Counted from the first letter of the stretch, positions 9,668-18,805 are shown. The stretch: DNA of 64,000 bases from Bog-375 sp049587755 (GCA_049587755.1 JBAVEN010000026.1:1-64000); one strand, 5' to 3'. Numbers and translations are program-made. Notes: generated by a model from the sequence alone, not told the origin.

Positions 9668-10222
9668 TTAGTGCTTGGCCCTGTAGATTCTCCGGCTCAT
9701 GCGGTTCTGCTGATGGTTGACCTGCTGCCTCTCGGCGGGGGTGAGTTTGCCGCCGTTGGCGGAACGGTCGGCATGAACTTCTTTGTTAATGGAGGATTCG
9801 CTCTTTTCCAGACGCGCTGTCTTCGCCGCGTTTAGTTTGCCGGAAGCGATGCCATTGGCGATGCGGTCCTGCTGGTTTTCACGCCGGGCGTCTACTTTGT
9901 CGTTGCCGTACTTCTGCACGGCGGCGTTATGTTTGTCGGCATAAATCTGCCGGCTCGCCTGATTCTGCTGCTGGTTGACGATCTTCTTTTCCTGGCCGGT
10001 GAGGTGGCCACCGTTCAGGGTGCGGTCGGTGCGAACCTCTTGGTTGATGGCGGACTCTTTGGTTTCGAGATTGCCGGTTTCACCGGCGGTGAGAGATCCG
10101 GACTTGACGCCTTGCGCAATTCGGTCCTGCTGATTTTCGGCGCGCTGGCCCACCTCACTCGATTGGGCCCAGGCGGCGGTAAACACCGCGGCCGTCAAGG
10201 TTATGATCGCAACTCGTGTCAT
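9668..10222 (-). CDS. Exported protein with two tandem internal repeats
   Basis: Protein of 184 residues with a signal peptide (about 1-20, ending AWAQ). Two repeats of about 70 residues follow; both begin ENQQDRIA, contain 'SxINxEVxxDRxxNGG' and end near 'SRxIYxxKH'. Each repeat looks helical and polar, so the mature protein is a soluble periplasmic helical repeat. I do not recognise a characterised family. The ATG at 10220-10222 has AGAGGAAAAG upstream; an open frame continues 23 codons further but would destroy the signal peptide. Confidence 0.7.
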   Translation of the reverse strand: MTRVAIITLTAAVFTAAWAQSSEVGQRAENQQDRIAQGVKSGSLTAGETGNLETKESAINQEVRTDRTLNGGHLTGQEKKIVNQQQNQASRQIYADKHNAAVQKYGNDKVDARRENQQDRIANGIASGKLNAAKTARLEKSESSINKEVHADRSANGGKLTPAERQQVNHQQNRMSRRIYRAKH

Positions 10223-10364
10223 CTGCTTTTCCTCTCTGCTCTTCATTCGGCTCACAGGCCTCACGTGCAGATAAGCCCGCGCGCAGGGCAAAAGTTGCTC
10301 GCGCTTACGGTTAATTCGGCTTCATCCGGCTGGGCCGCGGCACCACGAGAATGGCGGCGAAGAA

Positions 10365-11072
10365 TTAATCCGAATCGCCGATGAGGGTGATAGAGCCGAT
10401 GCCGCCCTGCACATCGACGCGCACTTTGACTTTGGCCGTAGGGTAGGCTTCGTTCTCCCAGTGGTCGTTTTGCTTGGTGAGCCCGCGCGTTTGGATTTCG
10501 CCGATGCCGCCGTGGGCGTTAGCATAAACCCCGGCGTCAGCGGGCAGGCGCACAATGGCCTCGCCGATGCCGCCCTGAATATGCACGTCGTAATCGTGCT
10601 GCGGCCGCCCGCGAAGATCCAGGTTGAGACTGCCCACGCCCATCTGCACATTGACGGCGCGCAGGTTGAGCGAACCCAGGTCGAGCTGGGCTTCGCCGGC
10701 GCCGAAATTAACGCCGAAGTCGAGCGGCGTCTCGCGGCCGAAGCGGAGATCCCAGGTGTAGGTGATGCGGCCAGGGTCGAAGTTGACGTGACCGGTCTTG
10801 CCCTGGTCAATCGTCAGCACACCCGGATCGTATTTGACGACCGGCTTCCAGGCCGGCACGTTGTAGCTGAAGTAGGCCTGCAGCAGTTTTTCGGTGCCGC
10901 TGCCCACTTGCAGCTTGCCGGCGCCCATGTTGAGGTTAACTTTGACCAGTTCGGAGCGATCCCGATCGAGATGAAACGAATCGTACTGCAGCGGCCCGGT
11001 GGCGCTGGTGTTGATGACGCAACCGGCCAGGCACAGTACGGTCCAGAACAGCAGCAGGCTTTTCGCGACCAT
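10365..11072 (-). CDS. Lipoprotein with LiaF-like 'toast-rack' beta repeats
   Basis: Lipoprotein of 235 residues. The signal ends in the lipobox LAGC, so it would be lipidated and anchored in the envelope. The rest is strands and glycine turns repeating motifs like GAGKLQVG, GAGEAQLDLG, GVGSLNLDL, GGIGEAIV and GGIGSITL. This right-handed beta pattern is typical of the LiaF C-terminal/DUF2154 (toast-rack) family linked to cell-envelope stress. The function here is unknown. The ATG before VAKSLLLF is preferred over one five codons upstream. Confidence 0.7.
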   Translation of the reverse strand: MVAKSLLLFWTVLCLAGCVINTSATGPLQYDSFHLDRDRSELVKVNLNMGAGKLQVGSGTEKLLQAYFSYNVPAWKPVVKYDPGVLTIDQGKTGHVNFDPGRITYTWDLRFGRETPLDFGVNFGAGEAQLDLGSLNLRAVNVQMGVGSLNLDLRGRPQHDYDVHIQGGIGEAIVRLPADAGVYANAHGGIGEIQTRGLTKQNDHWENEAYPTAKVKVRVDVQGGIGSITLIGDSD

Positions 11073-11538
11073 GGCATCTCCTCGCACCGGCCGGCGAAGA
11101 CGCGCGCTGCCGGCTGTGCAATAAGCTCTTATGCATACGATACGGCGGCAAACCGCCGCTTGTTCCTTTGGCGGCCGCCGACCGTCCCATGCCCAAGACG
11201 ATCCTGCCGGGAAGACTTTTCATGCCTTCAAAGCGGGAATTCTTCACGGCCGCACCTCCCCGGTGTGGTGGGCGGTTCTACAGTCCCCATATGCGCAAGC
11301 CCAGTGAGCCGCAGGTGGCCAACTGTTCCGGTCTCGGTGGGCGATCGACAAGATCAACCAGTTCAATTATATATGCGACTGCACGGACTCCTGCCCAGTT
11401 TGCCCGGAGGCGCCGGCGCGGAGAGGTTGTAAAACGCGCCGAAAGATCAAGAAATCGCTTGCAAGTGGGACCGTAGTTAAGTATTCTAGTTATGGAGAGA
11501 CTAGTACCCAGTACAACATCAACTATTTCCGGATTTGC
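11073..11538. other. Intergenic stretch with a hairpin and an open frame lacking a start
   Basis: This segment holds the upstream region of the minus-strand lipoprotein and a 6-bp hairpin at 11143-11158. On the plus strand an open frame runs from 11308 into the gene at 11539 without a stop. It encodes a cysteine-rich stretch (ICDCTDSCPVCPE) but has no ATG or convincing GTG. I cannot decide whether it is coding. Confidence 0.4.
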
Positions 11539-11970
11539 ATGCTGGCAAGCCTCATCATCATCGCTATTTCGTTCGCGCTGGTTCTCTACTGGTTCCGTTA
11601 CAGTTGTATCTTGATGTTGCGGAATTCCGGTCTCGAGGCAGACACAGCGGTGAGTGTCGACTCCCAGTTCAGTTGCCGGCAGGTCAGGGAGTTGTTGCGG
11701 AGCGGTGCGCAATTGGAGCGGCTCGAGCAAGCGCTGGAGCGCGATTACCGCTTGGTCACATATCTGATTGAGCATGCCGTTGGGTTGGATCTGAACTCGC
11801 TCGAAGACCGGCTGCTGGTCCTGGATTATCGCGTCATGCAGTGGTGGTACCGCGTCACGCGACGCGTCTCGCCGGACCGGGCGCGGGGCGCGCTTGCCGA
11901 GATGGCGGACGTGCTGGGCGTGTTGGCGGTCCGCTTGGACAAGCGGGCGGGCTTGCAGTCCGAGGCCTGA
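11539..11970 (+). CDS. Membrane-anchored protein of unknown function
   Basis: Protein of 143 residues. One hydrophobic helix at about 2-20 (ASLIIIAISFALVLYWF) would anchor it, with a cytoplasmic helical domain after it. That domain has leucine-rich acidic segments (LERLEQALERDYRLVTYLIEHA) and a C-terminal basic part. I do not recognise it. The ATG has no good ribosome binding site, and the same frame stays open for 77 codons upstream with six cysteines, so the start is uncertain. Confidence 0.55.
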   Translation: MLASLIIIAISFALVLYWFRYSCILMLRNSGLEADTAVSVDSQFSCRQVRELLRSGAQLERLEQALERDYRLVTYLIEHAVGLDLNSLEDRLLVLDYRVMQWWYRVTRRVSPDRARGALAEMADVLGVLAVRLDKRAGLQSEA

Positions 11971-12022
11971 ACTTCCGCCGGATTCGCGACCACCTCTCGA
12001 GAGAAAACTCTGTCCGTTCCGG

Positions 12023-12304
12023 TCAGTTCCTGGTAGTCTTCTTCAAGACGTAGTCGAAGAACCGGTCGGTGATGTTGTCGCCGGAGGTCCACTCCGCACG
12101 GAGGGTCGTCCGCTTCTCCACTTTTCTCAAAAGAGAAAGCAACGCGCGATTCAGTTCCCTCGCACTCGCCCCCTCGATCCTGGCTTCCACCAGGATATCT
12201 TCGGCCGCTTTTTTGACGGCGCCCTTGGCAGCCAACTGTTCAAGAGCATGCCGGATGGTGCGGCCGTCTGAGCGGGTGATTCGTGCCTTGAGTATGAACT
12301 CCAT
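12023..12304 (-). CDS. Small soluble protein of unknown function
   Basis: Protein of 93 residues from an ATG behind a G-rich GGAAGGGG sequence. It is a compact alpha/beta pattern: FILKARITR, then helices HALEQLAAKGAVKKAAEDI and ARELNRALLSLLRKVEKR, then a polar end. No catalytic motif is visible and I do not recognise a family. It is transcribed toward the gene at 11539, so the two converge. Confidence 0.6.
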   Translation of the reverse strand: MEFILKARITRSDGRTIRHALEQLAAKGAVKKAAEDILVEARIEGASARELNRALLSLLRKVEKRTTLRAEWTSGDNITDRFFDYVLKKTTRN

Positions 12305-12529
12305 CTGAACGGCCCCTTCCGCTGCTTCCCCTATTGTGGCTGTGCGGCTAAAAGGCGGCAACGTCCGAAATGATATCATCCCCGGACACCTGGCGCGGAT
12401 CTCGGGCGGCTTCGCGCGCGATTCGTCGCCTTGTTTCCACCTTCCGTCCGTCTTCCCTGCCCTCCGTCCAGATCACCAGGATGCTTTTCCGGCGTGGTGC
12501 CTTACTCTGCTGTCTGGAAGGAGAAACGG

Positions 12530-13255
12530 ATGGAGCCATTGGTCAGTATCGAGCGCGTGAGCAAGCGTTACGTGCTGGATCACAGTTCGGTGACGGCGCT
12601 CGACGACGTGTCCGCGCGGATCGAGAGGGGAGAGTTTCTCGCCATCGCAGGGCCGAGCGGAAGCGGCAAATCGACGCTGCTGAATTTGATCGGCTGTATC
12701 GACAGCCCGTCGAGCGGACGGATTCTGATCGATGGCGCCGAGACCACCGCGTTGCGGCCGGCGGCGGCGGCCGCCTTGCGCCGGGAGAAGATCGGCTTCG
12801 TATTCCAGACCTTCAACCTGATTCCGGTATTCACCGCCGCGGAGAACGTCGCCTACCCGCTCTTGCTGCGGCGGATGACGGAGAGCGACCGCCGGCGGAG
12901 GGTGGCGGAGGCGCTCGCCAGTGTCGGATTGACCGAGCGCTCCCGGCATCGGCCGGATCTCCTGTCGGGAGGCGAACGCCAGCGCGTGGCGGTGGCGCGG
13001 GCAATCGTGCATCGGCCAGCGCTGATCCTCGCGGACGAGCCCACGGCCAACCTGGACACGAAGACGGCGACACAACTGATCGATTTGATGCGAAGTCTGA
13101 ACCGGAAACTCGGCCTGACGTTTCTGTTTTCCACGCATGACCAGCGGCTGCTGGAGCGGTCGGACCGCGTGGTCCGGCTATGCGACGGGAAAGTGATCGA
13201 AGACACGGGCGAGCAGGAGGTGAGCGATGGGCAACTTTCCGCTGCCGGCGCCTGA
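12530..13255 (+). CDS. ABC transporter ATP-binding protein, LolD/MacB type
   Basis: ATPase of 241 residues energising the permease encoded next. Walker A GPSGSGKST is at about 38-46, the Q-loop at VFQTFNLIP, the signature LSGGERQR, Walker B LILADEP and the switch His in STHD. The sequence is closest in type to LolD/MacB ATPases, which work with FtsX-like permeases and do mechanical work on lipoproteins or periplasmic proteins rather than pump solutes through the membrane. The ATG has a GGAGAAA ribosome binding site. It is the first gene of a six-gene plus-strand cassette with short gaps or overlaps. Confidence 0.92.
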   Translation: MEPLVSIERVSKRYVLDHSSVTALDDVSARIERGEFLAIAGPSGSGKSTLLNLIGCIDSPSSGRILIDGAETTALRPAAAAALRREKIGFVFQTFNLIPVFTAAENVAYPLLLRRMTESDRRRRVAEALASVGLTERSRHRPDLLSGGERQRVAVARAIVHRPALILADEPTANLDTKTATQLIDLMRSLNRKLGLTFLFSTHDQRLLERSDRVVRLCDGKVIEDTGEQEVSDGQLSAAGA

Positions 13256-13313
13256 ATTTGTGCGCCGGGCTGGATGCCCGGCAGGCCCGCAAGTTTCTTC
13301 AAGGAGCTGAACG

Positions 13314-14543
13314 ATGCGCGAGTTTTTGTTGCTGGCATTTCGAAACGTATTCCGCAACCGGCGCCGCACGGTGATGACGCTGCTGGTTGTGTCGGGCGGC
13401 GTGGCCGGCCTGCTGCTGGTGGGCGGCTTCTTTTCCTTCATGTTCTGGGGACTGCGCGAGAGCACGATCCGCAATGGGCTCGGACACCTGCAGATCTACA
13501 GCGCCGATTACTTCCGGCGCGATGAAGCGCACGCGCTCGACAACGGACTCGACGACTATCGGCGCGTCGCCGGGTTGGCCGCTCAAAACGAACACGTGCG
13601 AGGCGTCACGGCGCGCATCGAGTTCTACGGCATGGTGTCGAACGGCATGAAATCGGCCGTGTTCATGGGCACGGGCGTGGATGCCGGCAAGGAAAAGAGC
13701 ATGGGCTTCGAGCCTCGAATCATCGCCGGCCACAACCTGGATCGAAACGCGACCGAATCCAACCAGGCGCTGCTGGGCGTGGGGTTGGCGCGTTCCATGA
13801 GCGCGAAACCTGGCGACAGCCTCACGCTGCTCTCGGTCACCTCCGATGGCGCGCTCAACGGGATCGATATCGATGTGGCCGGGATCGTGACCACCGGTTT
13901 CAAGGAGATGGACGACCGGCTGCTTACCATACCGCTGGCGGCGGCACAGCGCCTATTGCAGAGCCCGCGCGTCACGAAACTGGTGGTCGGTCTGGATAAG
14001 ACTGAAAACACCGACGCCGTCTACGCGGCGCTTCTTCCCCAACTGGCGGGGTTGCACCAGCAGTTTGCGGTCCGGAAGTGGATCGATCTGGCCGGCTATT
14101 ACAAACAGGTGCGCCTGATGATGAGCGGGATTTTCGTTTTTCTCGGCGTCATCGTCTTCTTCATGGTCGTCATGTCGAGCGCCAACACGCTGATGATGGC
14201 GATGTTCGAACGCACGCGCGAGATTGGAACCATGCTGGCGATGGGCACACCGCGCTCGTGGATGATGGGGCTCTTCGTGGCGGAAGCGGTGTTCACGGGA
14301 ATCCTGGCCGCGGCCCTCGGCGTGGCGGCCGGGATTGGGATGGGAGCGCTACTGAATCGCTCCGGCGTTGTGTTGCCGCCGCCGCCGGGCACCACGGCGG
14401 GGATGCCGCTCAAGGTCATACAGGAGCCGGCACTGATGGCTGGCGCGGCGGTGCTGGTGCTGATCACGCTGGCGGCAGCGTCCCTGATGCCGGCCGTCCG
14501 CGCGTCTCGTTTGCGAATTGTGGAGGCCCTCAGTCATGTCTAA
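13314..14543 (+). CDS. FtsX/LolCE-like ABC permease
   Basis: Permease of 409 residues with the MacB/LolC/FtsX layout. TM1 is at about 20-45, with a periplasmic domain of about 220 residues. Three C-terminal helices follow (about 267-290, 318-342 and 380-402), with the conserved ERTREIGTMLAMG coupling helix. The partner ATPase is directly upstream. The ribosome binding site AAGGAG is well placed. Its end overlaps the next start by 8 bases. Partner genes (LolA-like and outer-membrane barrel) point to transfer of a lipoprotein or lipid across the periplasm. Confidence 0.92.
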   Translation: MREFLLLAFRNVFRNRRRTVMTLLVVSGGVAGLLLVGGFFSFMFWGLRESTIRNGLGHLQIYSADYFRRDEAHALDNGLDDYRRVAGLAAQNEHVRGVTARIEFYGMVSNGMKSAVFMGTGVDAGKEKSMGFEPRIIAGHNLDRNATESNQALLGVGLARSMSAKPGDSLTLLSVTSDGALNGIDIDVAGIVTTGFKEMDDRLLTIPLAAAQRLLQSPRVTKLVVGLDKTENTDAVYAALLPQLAGLHQQFAVRKWIDLAGYYKQVRLMMSGIFVFLGVIVFFMVVMSSANTLMMAMFERTREIGTMLAMGTPRSWMMGLFVAEAVFTGILAAALGVAAGIGMGALLNRSGVVLPPPPGTTAGMPLKVIQEPALMAGAAVLVLITLAAASLMPAVRASRLRIVEALSHV

Positions 14544-15279
14544 CAGGCTCGTTTGGTTGTTTGCCGGATGCGTCTGCAGCGCGGCGTCGTTGTCCGGGGC
14601 ATCGCTGTCGGACACCGATGCGCAGGCGCTGCTGAAGCAATCCGACGCTATGCGCAACGGCTGGTCCAGCTACGTGGGCCGCGTTAAGATCACCAACTAC
14701 GAATCCGGCAAAGCGGATGAGGAGCACTTCTATCAAGTTTCCCAGAAGGGGGTGGATAAGACGCACGTCGAGTTTCTCAGTCCTAGGGAAAAAGGCACCT
14801 TCCTGCTGATGCTCGGCGACGACATGTGGGTCTACTTGCCGGACACCAGCCGGCCGGTGCGGATCGCGCCGCTCGAACGCTTGACGGGCGATACATCGAA
14901 CGGCGACGTGGCGCGCACCAATTACGCCTACGACTATGACGCCTTGTATCTGCGGCGGGAAAAATGCGGCGATACCGAGTGCCACGTCCTCGAGCTGACG
15001 GCCAAGCGGAAAGCTTCCACCTATCACAAGATCGAGTATTGGCTCCGGGTGGCGGATGCACGGCCGTTGAAGGCCGAGTTTTATCTGACTTCGGGCAAGC
15101 ACATCAAGTCCGCGACGTTCGACGAATACCGCGCCGTGGGTGGGACCACGCGCCTGGTGCGGATGACCCTCTACGATCAGATCCGCAAGCAATCGCACAG
15201 CGTGCTGCAGTTTTCCGATTTCCAGCCGCGGGAACTGCCCGACAAACTGTTTCATCAGGGCAGGCTGGACCGGTTCTAG
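14536..15279 (+). CDS. Outer-membrane lipoprotein-sorting (LolA-like) protein
   Basis: Periplasmic carrier-like protein of 247 residues with a signal peptide (about 1-22). The body fits the LolA-like family (PF17131 type): FYQVSQKGVDKTHVEFLSPREKGTFLLM and DMWVYLPDTSRPVRI form the half-barrel sheet that cradles acyl chains. Family members sit beside MacB-type or RND-type transporters. The start overlaps the permease stop by 8 bases, so it is probably translationally coupled. The cargo is not known. Confidence 0.8.
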   Translation: MSNRLVWLFAGCVCSAASLSGASLSDTDAQALLKQSDAMRNGWSSYVGRVKITNYESGKADEEHFYQVSQKGVDKTHVEFLSPREKGTFLLMLGDDMWVYLPDTSRPVRIAPLERLTGDTSNGDVARTNYAYDYDALYLRREKCGDTECHVLELTAKRKASTYHKIEYWLRVADARPLKAEFYLTSGKHIKSATFDEYRAVGGTTRLVRMTLYDQIRKQSHSVLQFSDFQPRELPDKLFHQGRLDRF

Positions 15280-15289
15280 GAGGCGTGGC

Positions 15290-16375
15290 ATGAACCTTCG
15301 GGCGCTGGTTCTGGTGCCGCTGCTCTACGGATCGTCCTTCGCGGACGACCCGGACCCCGCTTCCGACAAGCCAACCAGTGAGACCAGATATTCGCTTTCG
15401 CTGACGGACGAAGGCTCATTCGCCGCCGGCCTCCGCGTGCCCGGCGCCGATGCGGGCAACCTGCTGCTGCTGGAACCTTCCTTCGCCTACAAGTATGGCG
15501 ACCGGTGGCGATTCTCCACCAGCCTGGCGGGGCTGGCCAAGACACAGGGCGGAACGCACGAGCAGGTTCGCGTCCGGGAAACGTACGTGGGCTTCACGGA
15601 AGGCGATCTGGACCTGACCGCCGGGAAGCGTCTGCTGCGGTGGGGGGCCGGGTATGCCTTCACCGCTACCGGCGTACTCGATCCGCCGCGCGTGGCGACC
15701 GACCCTACGGACCGCCTGAACCTGAACGCTGGCCGTGAGATGGGGGAAGCGGACTGGATCGCCGGGAAACAGGAGTTCACCTTCGTGTGGGCGAGCGCCG
15801 GACTGGTAGACAAGCGTCTGCCCGGGGCGCGCGACACATCCGCGTTTCGCTATGGCGTGATGGTCGATGGGTTCGATACTTCGGTGATCGTCGCCCATGA
15901 CGGCGGCGGCACCACCTTGGCCGGGGCGAACTTCACGCGCGTGTTCGGCGATGCGCTGGAGGTGCACGGCGAGTTGGCCTGGCGGCAACAGGCGGCCATT
16001 CTGCTGGGAGGTAAATACACATTGCGGTCGGGCATCTCGGCCATCGCGGAATTCTACACGCCTCCGAACACGGCTTACTACCGGCCCATCGGGATGCCGG
16101 CATCGGTGGGCCGCCAGCACTACGGCTTCTTGCGCGTCAGCAAGGCGCGGCTTCGTGAACTGCCGGGGTGGAAGGAATGGGACGTCGCGGCGTCCCTGAT
16201 TTCCAATCTCGACGACGGCAGCCGCATCGGCGTGTTCGACGTTGGCCGCCGCTGCCGGAACCGCTTCTACGCGTATCTGCACGCGCAAACGCCTGGCGGA
16301 AAACCGGGCCGATCGGAATTCGGCGCTATCCCCTACTCCGCGCTGGTCTCGATCGGCGTTACATTTCAGATGTGA
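15290..16375 (+). CDS. Predicted outer-membrane beta-barrel protein
   Basis: Protein of 361 residues with a signal peptide (about 1-18, ending SSFA). Alternating strands run along the whole length, with aromatic girdle residues, and the C-terminus (VSIGVTFQM) ends like an outer-membrane strand. Its weak ETYVGF...LTAGKRLLRWGAGYAF segment resembles DUF1302-like barrels found with LolA-like/MMPL systems. It has an AGGAGG ribosome binding site only 10 bases past the previous gene. It would be the outer-membrane end of the cassette. Confidence 0.7.
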   Translation: MNLRALVLVPLLYGSSFADDPDPASDKPTSETRYSLSLTDEGSFAAGLRVPGADAGNLLLLEPSFAYKYGDRWRFSTSLAGLAKTQGGTHEQVRVRETYVGFTEGDLDLTAGKRLLRWGAGYAFTATGVLDPPRVATDPTDRLNLNAGREMGEADWIAGKQEFTFVWASAGLVDKRLPGARDTSAFRYGVMVDGFDTSVIVAHDGGGTTLAGANFTRVFGDALEVHGELAWRQQAAILLGGKYTLRSGISAIAEFYTPPNTAYYRPIGMPASVGRQHYGFLRVSKARLRELPGWKEWDVAASLISNLDDGSRIGVFDVGRRCRNRFYAYLHAQTPGGKPGRSEFGAIPYSALVSIGVTFQM

Positions 16376-16385
16376 GGCCAGAAGC

Positions 16386-17465
16386 ATGAACGATGACACG
16401 ATGCCCGTTGCGAGCGATGCCGGCCCGTTCAGGTTGCCGCCCGGATTCATCCCGCGCGTCTGCGCGGTTGCGGGCGCGGCCACCATCGCCAGCGGGCTGA
16501 TCCTGATCAGCTTCGAACACGCCTCGCGCTTCTCCGAGATAATTCGGGATTTCGAGATCCCGCTGGTTTACTCATACTCGATCGCTTTGCCCTCGGCGGT
16601 GCTGTTGTATTTTCTGGGATGCAGGACCTTCGTGCGCAGAAGGAGCCTCCGCTTGCTCAGAACGATTGGTGTTCTGACCGCCACCAACACGCTTGGCTGC
16701 CTGTTCACCGGAGTCGTGCTGGCCGCCCTGCAACTTGACCCTTGGAACCACTATTGGCCTCGTTTACGTTTCGCGCTGCTGTTCGGCATGGTGATCACCC
16801 TCACCTTTGGATTGGGCATGGATTTCTACGAGCACGTGCGCTCGCGCCTGGACTTGGCCACGCTGGAAGAGGAGCGGGTTCGCAAACTGGCCGCCGAGGC
16901 TCGGCTATCGTCTCTCGAATCCCGCATTCATCCGCACTTCCTGTTCAACACGCTAAACTCCGTGTCGTCCCTGATTCCCAAGGACCCCAAGCGAGCCGAA
17001 GACGTGCTGGGGAAATTCGCGGCGCTGCTCCGCTTTTCGCTCGCCGCGAATCAAATGGGGCTGACTTCGTTGGCACAGGAGACGCAAATCGTGCGCGATT
17101 ACCTGGAGATTGAAAAGACCCGGTTCGATGCCCGGCTGCGGTATTCGATCGATGTTCCAGCGGAGATGGAGAGCCTCCGCATCCCGCCGCTCTCGCTGGA
17201 AACCCTGGTGGAGAACAGCATCAAACATGTGATCGCGCAGCGGCCCGCCGGCGGCGAAATCCGCGTCCGCGCCGCCGTGGCGGATGGGCGCGCCGTCCTC
17301 GAGGTGAGCGACGATGGACCCGGCTTCGCGCTGGACTCGGTTCCGCTCGGGCATGGGCTGGATAATCTGGCGGCGCGCCTGGCGTTGTTGTTCGGCGGCG
17401 CTGCCCGGCTGGAAGTCGCGCGCGATGGGAAGCTCTTTACCACGCGGATGTCCTTCCCGCAGTGA
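16386..17465 (+). CDS. LytS-type (His_kinase/YehU) sensor kinase
   Basis: Membrane kinase of 359 residues. Four hydrophobic helices (about 27-45, 60-78, 95-115 and 122-142) lead to a short coiled linker. The His_kinase block has RIHPHFLFNTLNS, which includes the phosphorylated histidine, followed by an ATPase domain with LVENSIKHV and DDGPGFA. It has no separate periplasmic sensor domain, so it may sense through the membrane. Its stop overlaps the GTG of the LytTR regulator (GTGA). Linkage to the ABC/LolA/barrel genes suggests it reports envelope state. Confidence 0.9.
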   Translation: MNDDTMPVASDAGPFRLPPGFIPRVCAVAGAATIASGLILISFEHASRFSEIIRDFEIPLVYSYSIALPSAVLLYFLGCRTFVRRRSLRLLRTIGVLTATNTLGCLFTGVVLAALQLDPWNHYWPRLRFALLFGMVITLTFGLGMDFYEHVRSRLDLATLEEERVRKLAAEARLSSLESRIHPHFLFNTLNSVSSLIPKDPKRAEDVLGKFAALLRFSLAANQMGLTSLAQETQIVRDYLEIEKTRFDARLRYSIDVPAEMESLRIPPLSLETLVENSIKHVIAQRPAGGEIRVRAAVADGRAVLEVSDDGPGFALDSVPLGHGLDNLAARLALLFGGAARLEVARDGKLFTTRMSFPQ

Positions 17466-18250
17466 TCGCCATGCCACTGCGAGCCTACCTGGTGGATGAC
17501 GAACCGCTGGCGGTGGAGCGCCTCGAACGGCTGCTCGGCGAAGAGCCGTCCGTGGTTGTCACGGGCCGCGCCACCGATCCGGCAGCAGCGCTCGAGTTCC
17601 TGAGCCGCGAAGCGGTCGACGTTCTCTTCCTCGATATTCAGATGCCCGGCATGACCGGCTTCGATTTGCTGGCCCGGCTTCCGGAGCAACCCGCGGTGAT
17701 CTTTACGACGGCCTACGACGAGTATGCCTTGAAGGCCTTCGAAGTAAATTCCATCGACTACCTGCTGAAGCCGATCGACCCGGAGCAACTGCGGCGCGCC
17801 CTAGGCAAGCTCGAACGGCTTCGCGGCGGAGTCAAACCCGATTGGATGCGGCAGCCTGAGCTGCGCACGTTTCTGGAGGGCTTGGCGGCTACGCTGCGGT
17901 CGCCGGCCAGCGGCTATCCCGAGCGGATCGCGTCGCGCGTGGGCGACCGAATCCACGTTGTCGAGCTTGCTTCGGTGACGCATTTCGTCGCCCAAGCAAA
18001 GCTCACCTACGCGGTGGTGGATGGCCGCCATCACTCGGTCGATCACACCATTGCGGAACTCGAGCAGAAACTCGACCCGAAGCGTTTCGTGCGCATCCAT
18101 CGATCGATCCTGCTGAATCTGGACTGGGTAGCGCAGGTCAATTCGCGCTTCGGCGGACAGATGGCGGTGTGCCTGAAGGATGCGGCGCGGACGCAGTTGC
18201 CGGTGGCGCGAGATCGGGCGCGCGCACTGAAAGAGCGGCTGGAACTGTAG
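17462..18250 (+). CDS. LytTR-family response regulator
   Basis: Regulator of 262 residues. The receiver domain (about 5-120) has DDE, phosphoacceptor FLDIQMPGM, the FTTAYDEYALKAFEV segment typical of LytR/AlgR types, and KP. A LytTR DNA-binding domain (about 150-255) has the RIHRSILLNLD motif. The GTG start overlaps the kinase stop; an ATG three codons further is an alternative. It is the last gene of the cassette and would bind direct repeats near a target promoter, possibly its own cassette. Confidence 0.92.
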   Translation: MIAMPLRAYLVDDEPLAVERLERLLGEEPSVVVTGRATDPAAALEFLSREAVDVLFLDIQMPGMTGFDLLARLPEQPAVIFTTAYDEYALKAFEVNSIDYLLKPIDPEQLRRALGKLERLRGGVKPDWMRQPELRTFLEGLAATLRSPASGYPERIASRVGDRIHVVELASVTHFVAQAKLTYAVVDGRHHSVDHTIAELEQKLDPKRFVRIHRSILLNLDWVAQVNSRFGGQMAVCLKDAARTQLPVARDRARALKERLEL

Positions 18251-18301
18251 GCGCTCGCCACGCTCCGGAGGAAGGCCTACAATTACCGGCAGGACGGAAT
18301 T

Positions 18302-18805
18302 ATGAAACGGACTGCTTCAACTTGCTTGATGATCGTTGCCGCAGCGGTTGGACTCCATGGGCAGAACTCTCCTCCCGAGATCGTGGAAGCCAGCATCACG
18401 GTGACGGGTGTCGGTGACAAGAGTGTCATAGTTTACCTGTCGGACCTCTCAAAACTGCCGCAGCACACCGTGAAGACCACCGATCACGGAACCCCGGTTT
18501 CATTTAGCGGTGTGCTGCTAACGGACGTGCTCGCCAAGGCTGACATGCCGACCGGAGCCAAGTTTCACAGCACGGCGGCGTCGTACTACCTGGTGGTGGA
18601 AGCGCGGGACCGCTACCGGGCGGTATTCGCGTGGGCGGAACTGGACCCGGGGTTCATGGACAAGCCGGTATACGTGATCATGAAGCGAGATGGCAAGCCG
18701 CTTTCAGAAGAGGACGGCCCATTCCAGTTGGTGGTACCGGGCGAGAACCGACACGCGCGATGGGTCCGGCAGGTGACGGCACTCAGAATCCGGCAGGCGA
18801 ACTGA
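18302..18805 (+). CDS. Exported protein with a molybdopterin-oxidoreductase-like fold
   Basis: Protein of 167 residues with a signal peptide (about 1-20). The pattern 'V.V.G....VYLSDLSKLPQHTV', then 'VSFSGVLLTDVL..A', 'GA', 'Y.VVEARDRY.AVFAWAELDP' and 'EDGPFQLVVPGE' fits the Oxidored_molyb (sulfite-oxidase-like) domain. The cofactor-binding cysteine usual in sulfite oxidases is not evident, so it is more likely a structural or binding version. It has a plausible promoter (TACAAT at about 18279) and its own ribosome binding site. Confidence 0.65.
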   Translation: MKRTASTCLMIVAAAVGLHGQNSPPEIVEASITVTGVGDKSVIVYLSDLSKLPQHTVKTTDHGTPVSFSGVLLTDVLAKADMPTGAKFHSTAASYYLVVEARDRYRAVFAWAELDPGFMDKPVYVIMKRDGKPLSEEDGPFQLVVPGENRHARWVRQVTALRIRQAN

